A DNA stretch of 47,564 nucleotides from an uncultured Ruminococcus sp. (GCA_905234535.1 CAJOII010000004.1:1-47564), one strand, 5' to 3'. Numbered from the stretch's first letter, positions 17,651-25,921 are shown. Notes: generated by a model from the letters alone, not told the origin. Made by a program: numbers and translations.

Positions 17651-18586
17651 TTAAAAAATCGTGATGGTACCTGAATCCGGCTCAAGCCACAAAAGGATCT
17701 CTCTGAGGCTGTCTTCATCGATGCCGACGCCGCCCGCGGTGGGCTTTGCGCTGACATGGAGGAACTTCGCGCAGCCGAGCTCCGGCTTGACCGGATGGCG
17801 GTTGTAGTCAAAGACCACGGCGTAGGGGTAGGAGACGGTATACTCATACAGCCACTGGCTCTCTCCCCAGTCCTCGCTGTAGGCGTTGTCATCGACGAGC
17901 AGGTTATAGTTGACGGAGTTCGGATCGGTGACCCAGCGCATCACGCTGTCAACGGGATAATAGGTGAGAGCGGTGCCGGGATCCGCGTTGTTGCCGAAGG
18001 CATACTCGATATGATAGGTGCCGATCGGGGTCGCGCTGTCATAAGGGCCGATCGAGGAGGATACGCCCTCTTCGCCGATATATCCTGAGATGGGGGAGAA
18101 CTTCTGCTGATAGACGCCGTTTTGATCCTTTTCATAAGTATAGACGGTCGCAGCGGTGCCGGAGGATTCCACGATGATCGCCTGAGAGCCTAAGGATGAG
18201 ATGTCGGTATTCGCCTTTTTGAGAAGAGAGGTGAACTCCTTCGACTGATCGGGCGCCTTGGTGGGCGCTTCTGTCGGGGGTTCGGTCGGCGGCTCTGTCG
18301 GCGGGAGGGTAGGAACATCGTCGGGGTTGATGGTCTCTACCTCCATCGTTGCGGGGATGATCTCGAGCGGTGACGCGGGGGCGATATTCTGATCGAGGAA
18401 GTTGAAGATCCTGTCGCCGAACGCGAACACGACCACCAGACACGCTAAGACGACAAAGGTGGAGACGCCCACGATGATCGCCGCGCGGTACTGATGAGCG
18501 GGCTTCTTGGTCTTGTAGTTGTGCGGGCTGTGATAGCGCGATTTGTATCTCCGCCGGTTGGCGGTCTTGTTGTTTTTATATGCCAT
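17651..18586 (-). CDS. Membrane-anchored YkuD-like protein lacking the catalytic Cys
   Basis: The 311-residue product has a basic, Asn/Lys/Arg-rich cytosolic tail, one membrane helix (about residues 32-55) and a PTEPPTEPPTEAPTKAP linker (about 95-112), so the rest faces outward. The C-terminal domain has the features of L,D-transpeptidase YkuD domains: GPYDSATPIGTYHIEYAFGN, MRWVTD, and FLHVSAKPTAGGVGID. In active relatives the last motif reads TAGC, with Cys as nucleophile. Here the codon is GGC (Gly) where TGC (Cys) is expected. It is probably a non-catalytic wall-binding protein. AGAGGAAAAG precedes the ATG. It is the last gene of a three-gene operon. Confidence 0.7.
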   Translation of the reverse strand: MAYKNNKTANRRRYKSRYHSPHNYKTKKPAHQYRAAIIVGVSTFVVLACLVVVFAFGDRIFNFLDQNIAPASPLEIIPATMEVETINPDDVPTLPPTEPPTEPPTEAPTKAPDQSKEFTSLLKKANTDISSLGSQAIIVESSGTAATVYTYEKDQNGVYQQKFSPISGYIGEEGVSSSIGPYDSATPIGTYHIEYAFGNNADPGTALTYYPVDSVMRWVTDPNSVNYNLLVDDNAYSEDWGESQWLYEYTVSYPYAVVFDYNRHPVKPELGCAKFLHVSAKPTAGGVGIDEDSLREILLWLEPDSGTITIF

Positions 18587-18618
18587 ATCTTTTCCTCTAT
18601 TCGAATGAGATGGGTCTG

Positions 18619-19365
18619 TCAGCTGATTTTGCAGATGATCGCGGTGGTGTTGTCAATGCCGCCCTTTCTGAGCGCGGCGTCGACCAGCTCTCTGCACAGG
18701 GTATCGACGGGGGATTTTTGATCGAGGATCTCCTCGATCTCGTCATCGGTGAGCATATCGCTGACGCCGTCGGAGCACAGAAGATAGATGTCTTTTGACT
18801 GATATTTGCACTCTGCTATGTAGGGAGAGAGCGGTTCTTCATCGTCGGGCATCCCGAGGAACTTTGTGATCGCCTTGCCGTAGCCATAGGCGATGTGATC
18901 CTTCGAGATCCTCTGCAGGGTGTGTCCCGAGAGACGGTAAACGCGCGAGTCGCCGGCGTTCAGGACATAGACGGTGTCTTTATAGAACTGCACCATCGCC
19001 GCGGTGGTGCCCATCAGCACCAAGGAGCGCGCCTTGGTTTCGTCACAGACCTTCTGATTGAGCATCGCCGACAGCTCGTAGATGTATTCGTCAAATTCAT
19101 TTTTATCCGCGAGAAAGTCTAAAGTGTGAGAAGCGGCGACAAACGACGCGACCTCTCCCAACGCTTCGCCCCCCATGCCGTCGAATACCGCAAAGCATTC
19201 GTTGTCAGAGGCGCTGACCTTGCCGCTTAGGACGGATTCCTCCAAAGAGTCGACATCCTCCCGGATATGTCCGTCCGCGTAGAAGTTGTCCTCGTTGTTT
19301 CTTCTGACCTTGCCGATCGAGCAGATCAGGGAATATTCAATCGTATAATTTCTGATAGGGCTCAC
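18619..19365 (-). CDS. PP2C-type serine/threonine phosphatase
   Basis: The 248-residue product removes phosphate from Ser/Thr using two metal ions. The metal-binding motifs are SIGKVRRNNEDNFY near residue 16, CFAVFDGMGGEALGE near residue 62, and LLCSDGVSDMLTDDEI near residue 195. It is cytosolic. The best start is GTG at 19365; the purine run AAAAAGG lies only 3-4 bases upstream, so the start is not certain. In most Clostridia this enzyme sits beside a PASTA kinase, which is absent here. It is flanked by two membrane-anchored proteins in the same operon, spaced 26 and 32 bases. Confidence 0.88.
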   Translation of the reverse strand: MSPIRNYTIEYSLICSIGKVRRNNEDNFYADGHIREDVDSLEESVLSGKVSASDNECFAVFDGMGGEALGEVASFVAASHTLDFLADKNEFDEYIYELSAMLNQKVCDETKARSLVLMGTTAAMVQFYKDTVYVLNAGDSRVYRLSGHTLQRISKDHIAYGYGKAITKFLGMPDDEEPLSPYIAECKYQSKDIYLLCSDGVSDMLTDDEIEEILDQKSPVDTLCRELVDAALRKGGIDNTTAIICKIS

Positions 19366-19391
19366 CGCCTTTTTATGATGTGGATCGCGGA

Positions 19392-20345
19392 TTACTGTTC
19401 GTCGGGAGTCGCGGGATTCTCGAGATGAGCGGCTTCATAAAAGCCCGCGGGGATCGCGACATTCGTGTTTGAGAAGCCGGAGAAGGTGATATCAAAGGTA
19501 TATTCCGTCTGTTCGGTTTTGATCTGCAGCTTGAGGGATGTCATGCGGCGGTTCTGATCGATATCAAAAACCATCGATGCGACAGCGCTGTCAATGGTCT
19601 TTTGGTTGAGCTCGACCGTCTTCTTGAACTTTTCGTAGTCGCTCGATTTTGAGAAGACCGGCGCGGAAGAATCCGAGAGAACCGCTATCAGTTCCTTGAT
19701 GTCGGGGGCGTAAGAGTAGGTAGTGCTGCCGTCTGAGTTGTTCTCGATCGTCAGATGGGAGAGGCTGTTTGACGAGGAGAAACGCGGCAAAAGCTCATTG
19801 ATCAGCTTCTGAAATTCGATCGCGGAGTACTGATCGGTCAGTCCGAAGTAGCGCAGAAACGAGCTTGTATCAAAATCACCGTTTTGAAAATCTGTGTAAA
19901 AATCAAAGAAATCGAGCACATTCTGAGTATCATCCGATACCGTCCACTGACCCGACAGACAGTTGCCTTTGTAGCTTAAACCGTTTTGGGTCAGGATAAC
20001 GCCCTGATAGGTATATTCAGGATAGACCGCGTCGTATGAGACCTGCACCTCGCGTGTGCGGGAATCGGTTTTGACCGCGCCGTCAAAGGTCATCACCGGC
20101 TTTTGATCGATCTGGGCGTCTATGTGAAAAGAGCAGGACGAGTCGAGGCTGCTCGAGAAAGCGCGCATCAGCTGTTTGACCGGAGTATTCTTAGAGACCA
20201 GCATCGTGATGATGACAGCAGTCACGGCGATCAGGATCACGGCGATACCGGCGAAGACCACCGGCAGGTGAGTGCTGATCCACGAGGGCTGTTCTTCCTC
20301 ATAGATATCGATGGGTCTGTATTGTTTTTTTCTTGACAACGCCAA
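19392..20345 (-). CDS. Single-pass membrane protein of unknown function
   Basis: About 317 residues. No ATG lies near the N-terminus of the conserved part. I favour a TTG at 20345 preceded by AAAGGGAG; a TTG at 20339 is also possible. A charged cytosolic segment (SRKKQYRPIDIYEEE) leads into one membrane helix (about residues 27-50, rich in Val, Ile and Ala). The outer part of about 260 residues is Ser/Asp-rich with beta-strand patterns and a lone Cys pair, resembling lipoprotein-like sensor domains. I do not recognise it. It leads an operon with the PP2C phosphatase and the YkuD-like protein, so a role in envelope signalling or upkeep is a fair guess. Confidence 0.65.
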   Translation of the reverse strand: MALSRKKQYRPIDIYEEEQPSWISTHLPVVFAGIAVILIAVTAVIITMLVSKNTPVKQLMRAFSSSLDSSCSFHIDAQIDQKPVMTFDGAVKTDSRTREVQVSYDAVYPEYTYQGVILTQNGLSYKGNCLSGQWTVSDDTQNVLDFFDFYTDFQNGDFDTSSFLRYFGLTDQYSAIEFQKLINELLPRFSSSNSLSHLTIENNSDGSTTYSYAPDIKELIAVLSDSSAPVFSKSSDYEKFKKTVELNQKTIDSAVASMVFDIDQNRRMTSLKLQIKTEQTEYTFDITFSGFSNTNVAIPAGFYEAAHLENPATPDEQ

Positions 20346-20423
20346 ACGAATCTCCCTTTCCTGCAGGACGGTATCCGGGACGAAATATCCCCCATATGAT
20401 ACTATCCCAACATAATTAATCAT

Positions 20424-20453
20424 ATTATATCAAAAGGAGCGGTATTTTGTCAA
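20424..20453 (-). promoter_or_regulatory. SigmaA-type promoter for the membrane protein-PP2C-YkuD operon
   Basis: On the minus strand a perfect TTGACA (20448-20453) and perfect TATAAT (20424-20429) are 18 bases apart. Confidence 0.7.
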
Positions 20454-20549
20454 CTTTGAATGATACACAGTTTACTTTCTGTTCATTTCCTATTGCTTTT
20501 GGTATCGGAAGAGAATATAATGAGAGCATCAGAACGAAAGGGTGATACG

Positions 20550-22097
20550 ATGAAACGGTACATTATATTATTTCTCGCATTGGTCATTTTATCAACATCG
20601 GTTTTTGTGATCCCCGCCTCGGCACAGGTGCTGGGCGATACAGACGGCGACGGCAAGCTCTCGATCGTTGATGCGACCTTTATCCAGCAGCATCTGGCAA
20701 GTTTGAGAAAGCTCTCCGATGAAGCGATGAAAAACGGTATGGTCTATGACGGCGAGAAGCTGACGATCGCCGACGCGACGCTGATCCAGAGGAAGCTCGC
20801 GAGCATGATCGATCATTTTCCGGTAGAGGATCTCAGACCCACTGAGCCGCCCACACAGGCACCCACTCAGGCGCCCACACAGGCTCCGACACAGGCGCCC
20901 ACGCAGGCTCCGACACAGGCGCCCACGCAGGCTCCGACTGAAGCTCCCACACAGGTTCCCACAGAGAAAGAGACGGTGACCCCTTTGAGCAGTCAGGTAG
21001 ATATTTATTTTTCCAACAACAAGAACTGGAGCAAGGTCAACGCCTATCTCTTCAACTCGAAGACCCTGAAGGCGTCCGCCGCGTGGCCCGGCAGCGCGAT
21101 GCCGTTCTATAAGACCAACGACCTCAAAGAGAAGGTCTACAAGCTGACGGTGAATGTCTCTCAGTACGACCGCGTGATCTTCAACAACGGCACCGATCAG
21201 ACCACCGACACACCGGTCACCAAAGCGAGCTCCGGCTACTTCATCATCGGCAAGATCGGCTCAAAGTTCGTCGCGGGCGTCTATCCTTACGGTCAAAGCG
21301 ACGAGGGTCAGATCAAGACCGTCTCGATGGAGTATTCTCAGGGATACAAGAAGAACATCTATATCTGGACTCCCGTAGGATATAACCCCTCCGATAAGAC
21401 GAAGAAGTACTCTGTTCTCTATATGTGCGACGGACAGAACCTCTTCGGTCAGAAGACGACCCTCTCGGGCTACGAGTGGGAGTGTGACGAGACAGTGCTC
21501 TCTCTGATGGAGCGCGGCGGTGACGGCGTGATCGTGGTCGGCATCGACAACTCGAATAACAAGCGCGACAACGAGCTCACCCCGAACTTAGGCGCTCTTG
21601 CGCCCGGCGTCGGCACCTACGGCGACTATAAAAACGGAAACGGCAAGCAGTACGCGGACTTCATCGTCGACAAGGTGATCCCCTATGTTGAGGCAAACTA
21701 CAACTGCAACTCCATCCGCGGGATCGCGGGCTCGTCCTCCGGCGGAATCGAAGCATTCTACATCGGCATCGAGCATATGGACAAGTTCGACTACATCGGC
21801 GCCCTGTCTCCGGCGTTCGTGCTCTACACCGAGAGCGTGTGGAAAAATTATCTGAACTCGAAGGATTTCTCGGGAGACATCCCGCGGATCTACTTCTTCA
21901 ACGGCTACGGCAACCTCACCAACGACCTGCTTGAAAGACAGCTCTACACCAACGCCAAGGCGATGATCACCTGGATGAAGAGCTGCGGTTACGACGAGAG
22001 CAAGATGCTCTGGGTCGAAGACAAAGAAGCCACCCACAACGAAGCGTTCTGGGCGCTTTACTTCCCCGAGATGCTCTCCTTCGGCCTGGGAGTCTGA
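20550..22097 (+). CDS. Secreted dockerin-starch-binding-esterase protein
   Basis: The 515-residue product starts at ATG 20550 (AAAGGGTG upstream). Residues 1-26 are a signal peptide. Residues 28-93 are a dockerin-like module: the first loop DTDGDGKLSIVDAT is a good calcium site, while the second (VYDGEKLTIADAT) is degenerate. Residues 97-139 are a PTQA repeat linker. Residues 146-245 resemble CBM26-type starch-binding modules (AYLFNS, AAWPG, VIFNNG). Residues 255-515 are an esterase D-like alpha/beta hydrolase with GSSSGG at 394-399 (nucleophile Ser396) and His496. It probably removes acyl groups from plant polysaccharide while held on a cell-surface complex; the substrate is inferred. Confidence 0.8.
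   Translation: MKRYIILFLALVILSTSVFVIPASAQVLGDTDGDGKLSIVDATFIQQHLASLRKLSDEAMKNGMVYDGEKLTIADATLIQRKLASMIDHFPVEDLRPTEPPTQAPTQAPTQAPTQAPTQAPTQAPTQAPTEAPTQVPTEKETVTPLSSQVDIYFSNNKNWSKVNAYLFNSKTLKASAAWPGSAMPFYKTNDLKEKVYKLTVNVSQYDRVIFNNGTDQTTDTPVTKASSGYFIIGKIGSKFVAGVYPYGQSDEGQIKTVSMEYSQGYKKNIYIWTPVGYNPSDKTKKYSVLYMCDGQNLFGQKTTLSGYEWECDETVLSLMERGGDGVIVVGIDNSNNKRDNELTPNLGALAPGVGTYGDYKNGNGKQYADFIVDKVIPYVEANYNCNSIRGIAGSSSGGIEAFYIGIEHMDKFDYIGALSPAFVLYTESVWKNYLNSKDFSGDIPRIYFFNGYGNLTNDLLERQLYTNAKAMITWMKSCGYDESKMLWVEDKEATHNEAFWALYFPEMLSFGLGV
20838..20966 (+). repeat. Tandem 12-base repeat coding a PTQA linker
   Basis: Roughly ten units of the Pro-Thr-Gln-Ala codon set (CCCACACAGGCG and variants) run in frame. 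Related PTQA or PTEP linkers occur in three other secreted proteins of this window (9875-11485, 17651-18586, 28372-28773). Confidence 0.85.
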
Positions 22098-22160
22098 TTA
22101 GCTAAGAGCGAAGAGTTGCGGTTACCCGATCAATCGGACATAATTGTCGGTCCGAAGTTG

Positions 22161-22256
22161 ACAATTCCTTTTTTCTCATTCCTGATTTCTCATTAAAACA
22201 GCGGGATACTCCCGCAATTATTCAGTAAAAAAGCCGACCCGTTACGGATCGGCTTT
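22161..22256. terminator. Intergenic repeat and two-way terminator between esterase gene and pnp
   Basis: 22161-22195 is a copy of the AATTCCT...TCTCATTCCT...TTTCTCATT repeat. GCGGGA/TCCCGC (22201-22215) is a small hairpin. AAAGCCGA...TCGGCTTT with inner CCG/CGG (22230-22256) is the terminator serving both convergent genes. Confidence 0.7.
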
Positions 22257-22270
22257 AGCTTTTATATAGT

Positions 22271-24466
22271 TTAGTTTCTTCTTCTGGGTCTTCTGTCGCG
22301 GCGGGGCTTTCTTTCCTCGTCGGGATTGTTCTCCGGGGTCAGGCCGTCGATCTCGATCAGCACATCGCGGCGGGAGAGGTTGAGTCTGCCCTTGTCGTCG
22401 GTCTCGAGCACCTTGACGCGGATGACATCGCCGACATTGACGACATCGGTGACGCGCTCGGTTCTCTTGACATCGAGCTGGCTGATATGGACAAGACCTT
22501 CCTTGCCGGGAGCGATCTCGACGAACGCGCCGAAGTCCATGATCCTGGTGACCTTGCCGAGGAAGATCGCGCCGGGCTCGGGATCGTTCGCGATGGTCTC
22601 AACGATATCGATCGCGCGCTTGCACTTCTCGGTATCGAGACCGGAGACGAATACCTGACCGATCTCGCCGTCTTCTTCGATGTCAATCTTGACCTCGCAC
22701 TGCGCCTGAATTTCTTTGATGACCTTGCCGGACTTGCCGATGACCTCGGCGATCTTGTCCGCGGGGATGGTGGTGGTGAACATCTTGGGAGCGTACTTGG
22801 AGATCTCGGGTCTGGGCTCGGCGATCGCCTTGAGCATGACTTCGTCTAAGATGTAGTTTCTCGCCTTGTGGGTCTTCTCGAGAGCTTCTTTGACCATCTC
22901 GGGGGTAAGACCGGAGATCTTTAAGTCCATCTGGATCGCGGTGATGCCGTCGTGAGTACCCGCGACCTTGAAGTCCATATCACCGAAGAAGTCTTCAAGC
23001 CCTTGGATATCGACCATGGTCATCCATCTGTCGCCCTCGGTGATCAGACCGCAGGAGATACCCGCGACGGGCTCCTTGATCGGAACACCGGCGTCCATCA
23101 GCGCGAGCGTAGAGCCGCAGACGGAGCCCTGAGAGGTGGAGCCGTTAGAGGAGACGACCTCGGATACCAAGCGGATCGCGTAGGGGAACTCTTCCATCGA
23201 CGGGATAACGGGCACCAGCGCGCGCTCAGCCAAAGCGCCGTGGCCGATCTCTCTTCTGCCGGGACCTCTGGAGGGGCGCGTCTCGCCGACAGAGTAGGAG
23301 GGGAAGTTGTAGTGGTGCATATATCTCTTGGTCTCTTCGCTGTCGATACCGTCCAAGGTCTGCATATCGCCGACAGAGCCTAAGGTCGCGATGGTGAGCA
23401 CCTGTGTCTGTCCTCTGGTGAACAGACCCGAACCGTGAACGCGGGGCAGGATGCCGACCTCGGACGCGAGCGGTCTGATGTCGTTCATGCCTCTGCCGTC
23501 GACACGCTTCTGCTCATCTAACAGCCAGCGGCGGACGATGAACTTCTGGGTCTTGTACATACACTCGTCGATCTTCGCTTCAGAGTCGGGATAGATCTCG
23601 TCGAATTTCTCGTGAACAGCCTCGTAGATGGGCTTGAGTCTCTCGTCGCGGACGGTCTTGTCGTCGGTGTCGAGAGCCTTTTTCACATCTTCCTCAGCGA
23701 ACGCCTTGATCGCTTCGAACATATCGTGATCGGGCTCGTTCGACGGATAGGAGAACTTCTCCTTGCCGATCTCAGCCTGGATGCCCTTGATGAATTCGAT
23801 GATGTGCTGGTTTGCTTCGTGACCCGCCATGATCGCGTTGTACATCACTTCGTCAGAGACACAGTTCGCGCCTGCTTCGATCATCGCGATGCGGCTGTCG
23901 GTAGAGGCGACGGTGGTCGCCATGTCGGACTTTTCTCTCTGCTCTGCGGTGGGGTTGATGATGATCTCGCCGTCTACGAGGCCCACGGATACGCCCGAGA
24001 TGGGACCGTTCCACGGGATATCGGAGATAGAGATAGCGATCGAGGTGCCGACCATCGCGGCGATCTCGGGAGCGCAGTCGGGATCAACGCTCATCACGGT
24101 GCAGACGATAGAGACATCGTTTCTCATGTCCTTGGGGAAGAGCGGACGGATGGGTCTGTCGATGACGCGCGAGGTCAGGATCGACTTCTCCGAGGGTCTG
24201 CCTTCTCTTCTTAAGTAGCTGCCGGGGATCTTGCCCACGGAGTAGAGCTTCTCCTCAAAGTCAACAGAGAGCGGGAAGAAGTCGATGCCGTCTCTGGGTT
24301 TTGCCGAGGCTGTCGCCGCGACATGAACAACGGTCTCGCCGTAGCGCACCAAGCACGCGCCGTTGGCGAGCTGGGTCATCTTGCCGGTTTCGATTTTGAG
24401 CGGACGACCCGCGAATTCGGTCTCAAATACTCTGTATTTGTCAAAGACCATAGCTTTGTTTGCCAT
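22271..24466 (-). CDS. pnp: Polyribonucleotide nucleotidyltransferase (PNPase)
   Basis: The 731-residue product degrades RNA from the 3' end with phosphate, as a trimer. The order is RNase PH domain 1 (KIETGKMTQLANGACLV), helical linker, RNase PH domain 2 (GQTQVLTIATLGS, GSTSQGSVCGSTLALMDAG), KH domain (ADKIAEVIGKSGKVIKEI, near residue 560) and S1 domain (GKVTRIMDFGAFVEIAPGKEGLVHIS, near residue 625), with a short basic tail RRDRRPRRRN. The start is ATG 24466 with AGGAGG 9 bases upstream; the longer open frame would translate the structured intergenic element and is rejected. rpsO lies upstream, the conserved rpsO-pnp order. Confidence 0.97.
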   Translation of the reverse strand: MANKAMVFDKYRVFETEFAGRPLKIETGKMTQLANGACLVRYGETVVHVAATASAKPRDGIDFFPLSVDFEEKLYSVGKIPGSYLRREGRPSEKSILTSRVIDRPIRPLFPKDMRNDVSIVCTVMSVDPDCAPEIAAMVGTSIAISISDIPWNGPISGVSVGLVDGEIIINPTAEQREKSDMATTVASTDSRIAMIEAGANCVSDEVMYNAIMAGHEANQHIIEFIKGIQAEIGKEKFSYPSNEPDHDMFEAIKAFAEEDVKKALDTDDKTVRDERLKPIYEAVHEKFDEIYPDSEAKIDECMYKTQKFIVRRWLLDEQKRVDGRGMNDIRPLASEVGILPRVHGSGLFTRGQTQVLTIATLGSVGDMQTLDGIDSEETKRYMHHYNFPSYSVGETRPSRGPGRREIGHGALAERALVPVIPSMEEFPYAIRLVSEVVSSNGSTSQGSVCGSTLALMDAGVPIKEPVAGISCGLITEGDRWMTMVDIQGLEDFFGDMDFKVAGTHDGITAIQMDLKISGLTPEMVKEALEKTHKARNYILDEVMLKAIAEPRPEISKYAPKMFTTTIPADKIAEVIGKSGKVIKEIQAQCEVKIDIEEDGEIGQVFVSGLDTEKCKRAIDIVETIANDPEPGAIFLGKVTRIMDFGAFVEIAPGKEGLVHISQLDVKRTERVTDVVNVGDVIRVKVLETDDKGRLNLSRRDVLIEIDGLTPENNPDEERKPRRDRRPRRRN

Positions 24467-24535
24467 TAATAGTTCCTCCTGTAAAATGAATTTATTATCA
24501 CAGGATCTTTCGTTGTGTTTAGCAATAAAATATAA

Positions 24536-24717
24536 AGGAAGCGCCGAGCGCCGCAGCCCGAGTATAACGACGGGCGAGACGGGACCGCCCATAGGACACA
24601 GGGTGTCCGGCGGGAGGTTAGTCGAGCAGGAGTTATACAAGGAGAAGCGGAGGCGAACGAGGCGTGACATAGAGCGCCGAGCGCCGAGCGTTACCTCTAT
24701 AACAAACTCTGCTTCCT
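24536..24717. repeat. Palindrome-bounded GC-rich structured element between rpsO and pnp
   Basis: A 182-bp block stands out from its AT-rich surroundings. It is bounded by AGGAAGC (24536-24542) and GCTTCCT (24711-24717). Inside are GTATAAC/GTTATAC (24562-24568 with 24632-24638), GGGCG/CGCCC (24572-24590) and a long stem CCGCC-GGACAC / GTGTCC-GGCGG (24585-24613). AGCGCCGAGCGCCG occurs near both ends in the same orientation. It lies in the rpsO-pnp transcript, where E. coli has the RNase III-cut pnp autoregulation hairpin. It may be a regulatory leader, a palindromic repeat, or both. Confidence 0.5.
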
Positions 24718-24771
24718 ACATATTTTACCGCTAAATGACAACTGAAAAAATCCTGTTAATAACGAGAATTA

Positions 24772-24797
24772 GGGCAAACGGAAAAGACCGTCTGCCC
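24772..24797. terminator. Hairpin after rpsO
   Basis: GGGCAAACGG and CCGTCTGCCC form a 10-bp stem (one G-U pair). The downstream T-run is poor, so partial read-through into pnp or RNA processing is likely. Confidence 0.5.
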
Positions 24798-24805
24798 TTT
24801 GGTGC

Positions 24806-25069
24806 TTACTTACGGATGCCGAGTCTCGCGATGATAGAACGGTATCTCTCGATATCTACCTTGATAAGATAGTCAAGAAGCGCTCTGCGCTGACCGATCA
24901 TCTTGAAGAGGCCGCGTCTGGAGTGATGGTCCTTCTTGTGGATCTTCAGGTGCTCTGTGAGGTCGTTGATCCTCTTCGTGAGAAGCGCGATCTGAACCTC
25001 GGGAGAACCGGTGTCACCCTCGTGAGTGGCATATTCCTGCATGATAGCAATCTTTTCTTCTTTAAGCAT
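24806..25069 (-). CDS. rpsO: 30S ribosomal protein S15
   Basis: The 87-residue product binds 16S rRNA in the platform of the small subunit. It starts at ATG 25069 (AAAGGGTGAAAACG upstream) and reads [24 protein letters not shown], then [23 protein letters not shown], then [12 protein letters not shown], all invariant S15 features at normal length. The extra 30 residues of the longer frame lack a ribosome site. The 5' region up to 25160 holds inverted GGGCTTTT-type sequence, which may be an S15-binding leader. Confidence 0.97.
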   Translation of the reverse strand: MLKEEKIAIMQEYATHEGDTGSPEVQIALLTKRINDLTEHLKIHKKDHHSRRGLFKMIGQRRALLDYLIKVDIERYRSIIARLGIRK

Positions 25070-25227
25070 CGTTTTCACCCTTTCTAAACATTTGCGACGA
25101 GCATAGTCATGGGCCGGTGAACTCCCGTAAAAAAGGGCTTTTCCCCATAACCATATCACGCGCTGAAAGTTATTTTATCACATATTTTGAGAAATGTAAA
25201 GCAAAATATGTGTAAATATGTGAGAAA

Positions 25228-25614
25228 TTACGGTGTATCGTCGGACTCTTCCTTAGTCATTTCGTCAAGAAAATCTTCGAGCCGTTCCCTTTGTGACGGA
25301 TCCAGCGCCCGCATCCGCACGATCACGGAGCGTTCCTGATCCGTGAGCATATAGATGGGATTGTACCGGTTTTTCATATCGGATACGGTGATCCCCAGGT
25401 CGTTTCCGGGCAGCAGCTGAGCAGGACTTAAGTGGAAGATATCCGCGAGCTTCTGGAGATTTTGGATATTCGGCATAGAGGTGCCGCGCTCATAGCAGCT
25501 GTAGGCGGAGCGATCCAGTCCCAGCGCCTGCGCGATCTGCTTTTGAGAGAGGCCGGCGCTTAGGCGGCATTTCCTGAGCTTGTATGCGAGCGAGCGGGTA
25601 TCGTCCTTATCCAT
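25228..25614 (-). CDS. XRE-family transcriptional regulator
   Basis: The 128-residue product has a classic helix-turn-helix at about residues 8-62 (LRKCRLSAGLSQKQIAQALGLDRSAYSCYERG and NLQKLADIFHLSP). The C-terminal half is helical and charged (TDQERSVIVRMRALDPSQRERLEDFL) and may dimerise. The ATG at 25614 follows GGGAAAGG. It has its own promoter at 25649-25677. The ACAG/CTGT repeats in the promoter spacer suggest self-control. Targets are unknown. Confidence 0.85.
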   Translation of the reverse strand: MDKDDTRSLAYKLRKCRLSAGLSQKQIAQALGLDRSAYSCYERGTSMPNIQNLQKLADIFHLSPAQLLPGNDLGITVSDMKNRYNPIYMLTDQERSVIVRMRALDPSQRERLEDFLDEMTKEESDDTP

Positions 25615-25648
25615 CCTTTCCCTTCTTTCTGATTTTTTATACACATGA

Positions 25649-25677
25649 ATTATAACACAGACAGGCTGTTTTGACAA
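25649..25677 (-). promoter_or_regulatory. SigmaA-type promoter for the XRE regulator
   Basis: On the minus strand TTGTCA (25672-25677) and TATAAT (25649-25654) are 17 bases apart, with ACAG/CTGT half-sites in and around the spacer. Confidence 0.6.
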
Positions 25678-25725
25678 CTGTTTCCTTGTTTTTGCGATCT
25701 GAAAAAAGGAAGTTTCCGAAAAGTC

Positions 25726-25754
25726 TTGAAAAATCCGATCAAATCATATATAAT
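25726..25754 (+). promoter_or_regulatory. SigmaA-type promoter for tRNA-Thr
   Basis: TTGAAA (25726-25731) and TATAAT (25749-25754) are 17 bases apart, 15 bases before the tRNA 5' end. Confidence 0.7.
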
Positions 25755-25769
25755 AGATGAAGATTTTTT

Positions 25770-25842
25770 GCTGGAGTAGCTCAGTCGGTAGAGCAGCTGA
25801 TTCGTAATCAGCAGGTCGCGTGTTCAAGTCACGTCTTCAGCT
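25770..25842 (+). tRNA. tRNA-Thr (anticodon CGT)
   Basis: A full cloverleaf of 73 bases folds by eye: acceptor GCTGGAG/CTTCAGC (one G-U), D-arm GCTC/GAGC, anticodon stem GCTGA/TCAGC with loop TTCGTAA (anticodon CGT, reads ACG), and T-arm GCGTG/CACGT (G-T closing) with loop TTCAAGT. The discriminator base is T and CCA is not encoded. Confidence 0.93.
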
Positions 25843-25921
25843 TTGGGAAAAAGGATGTCCGAAAGGATATCCTTTTTCTGAATACAGACATCCGAGGGAT
25901 CGCGGCCTGCTGACGGGGTCC
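25813..25921 (+). repeat. Direct repeat copy 1: tRNA-Thr 3' part plus terminator
   Basis: This 109-base stretch covers the variable loop, T-arm and 3' acceptor strand of the tRNA, its terminator and 44 more bases. It is repeated 209 bases downstream with one mismatch (position 25844). Confidence 0.95.
25848..25877 (+). terminator. Terminator after tRNA-Thr
   Basis: AAAAAGGATGTCC GAAA GGATATCCTTTTT is a 13-bp stem closed by a GAAA loop and ending in a T-run. Confidence 0.9.

Noticed and set aside
22952..24218. Long plus-strand frames across pnp
   Set aside because: They are antisense shadows caused by GC-rich codon use in pnp, with no start signals or recognisable protein patterns.
24467..24670. 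N-terminal extension of pnp
   Set aside because: The open frame upstream of ATG 24466 translates the palindromic element and lacks PNPase similarity, while the AGGAGG site fits ATG 24466.
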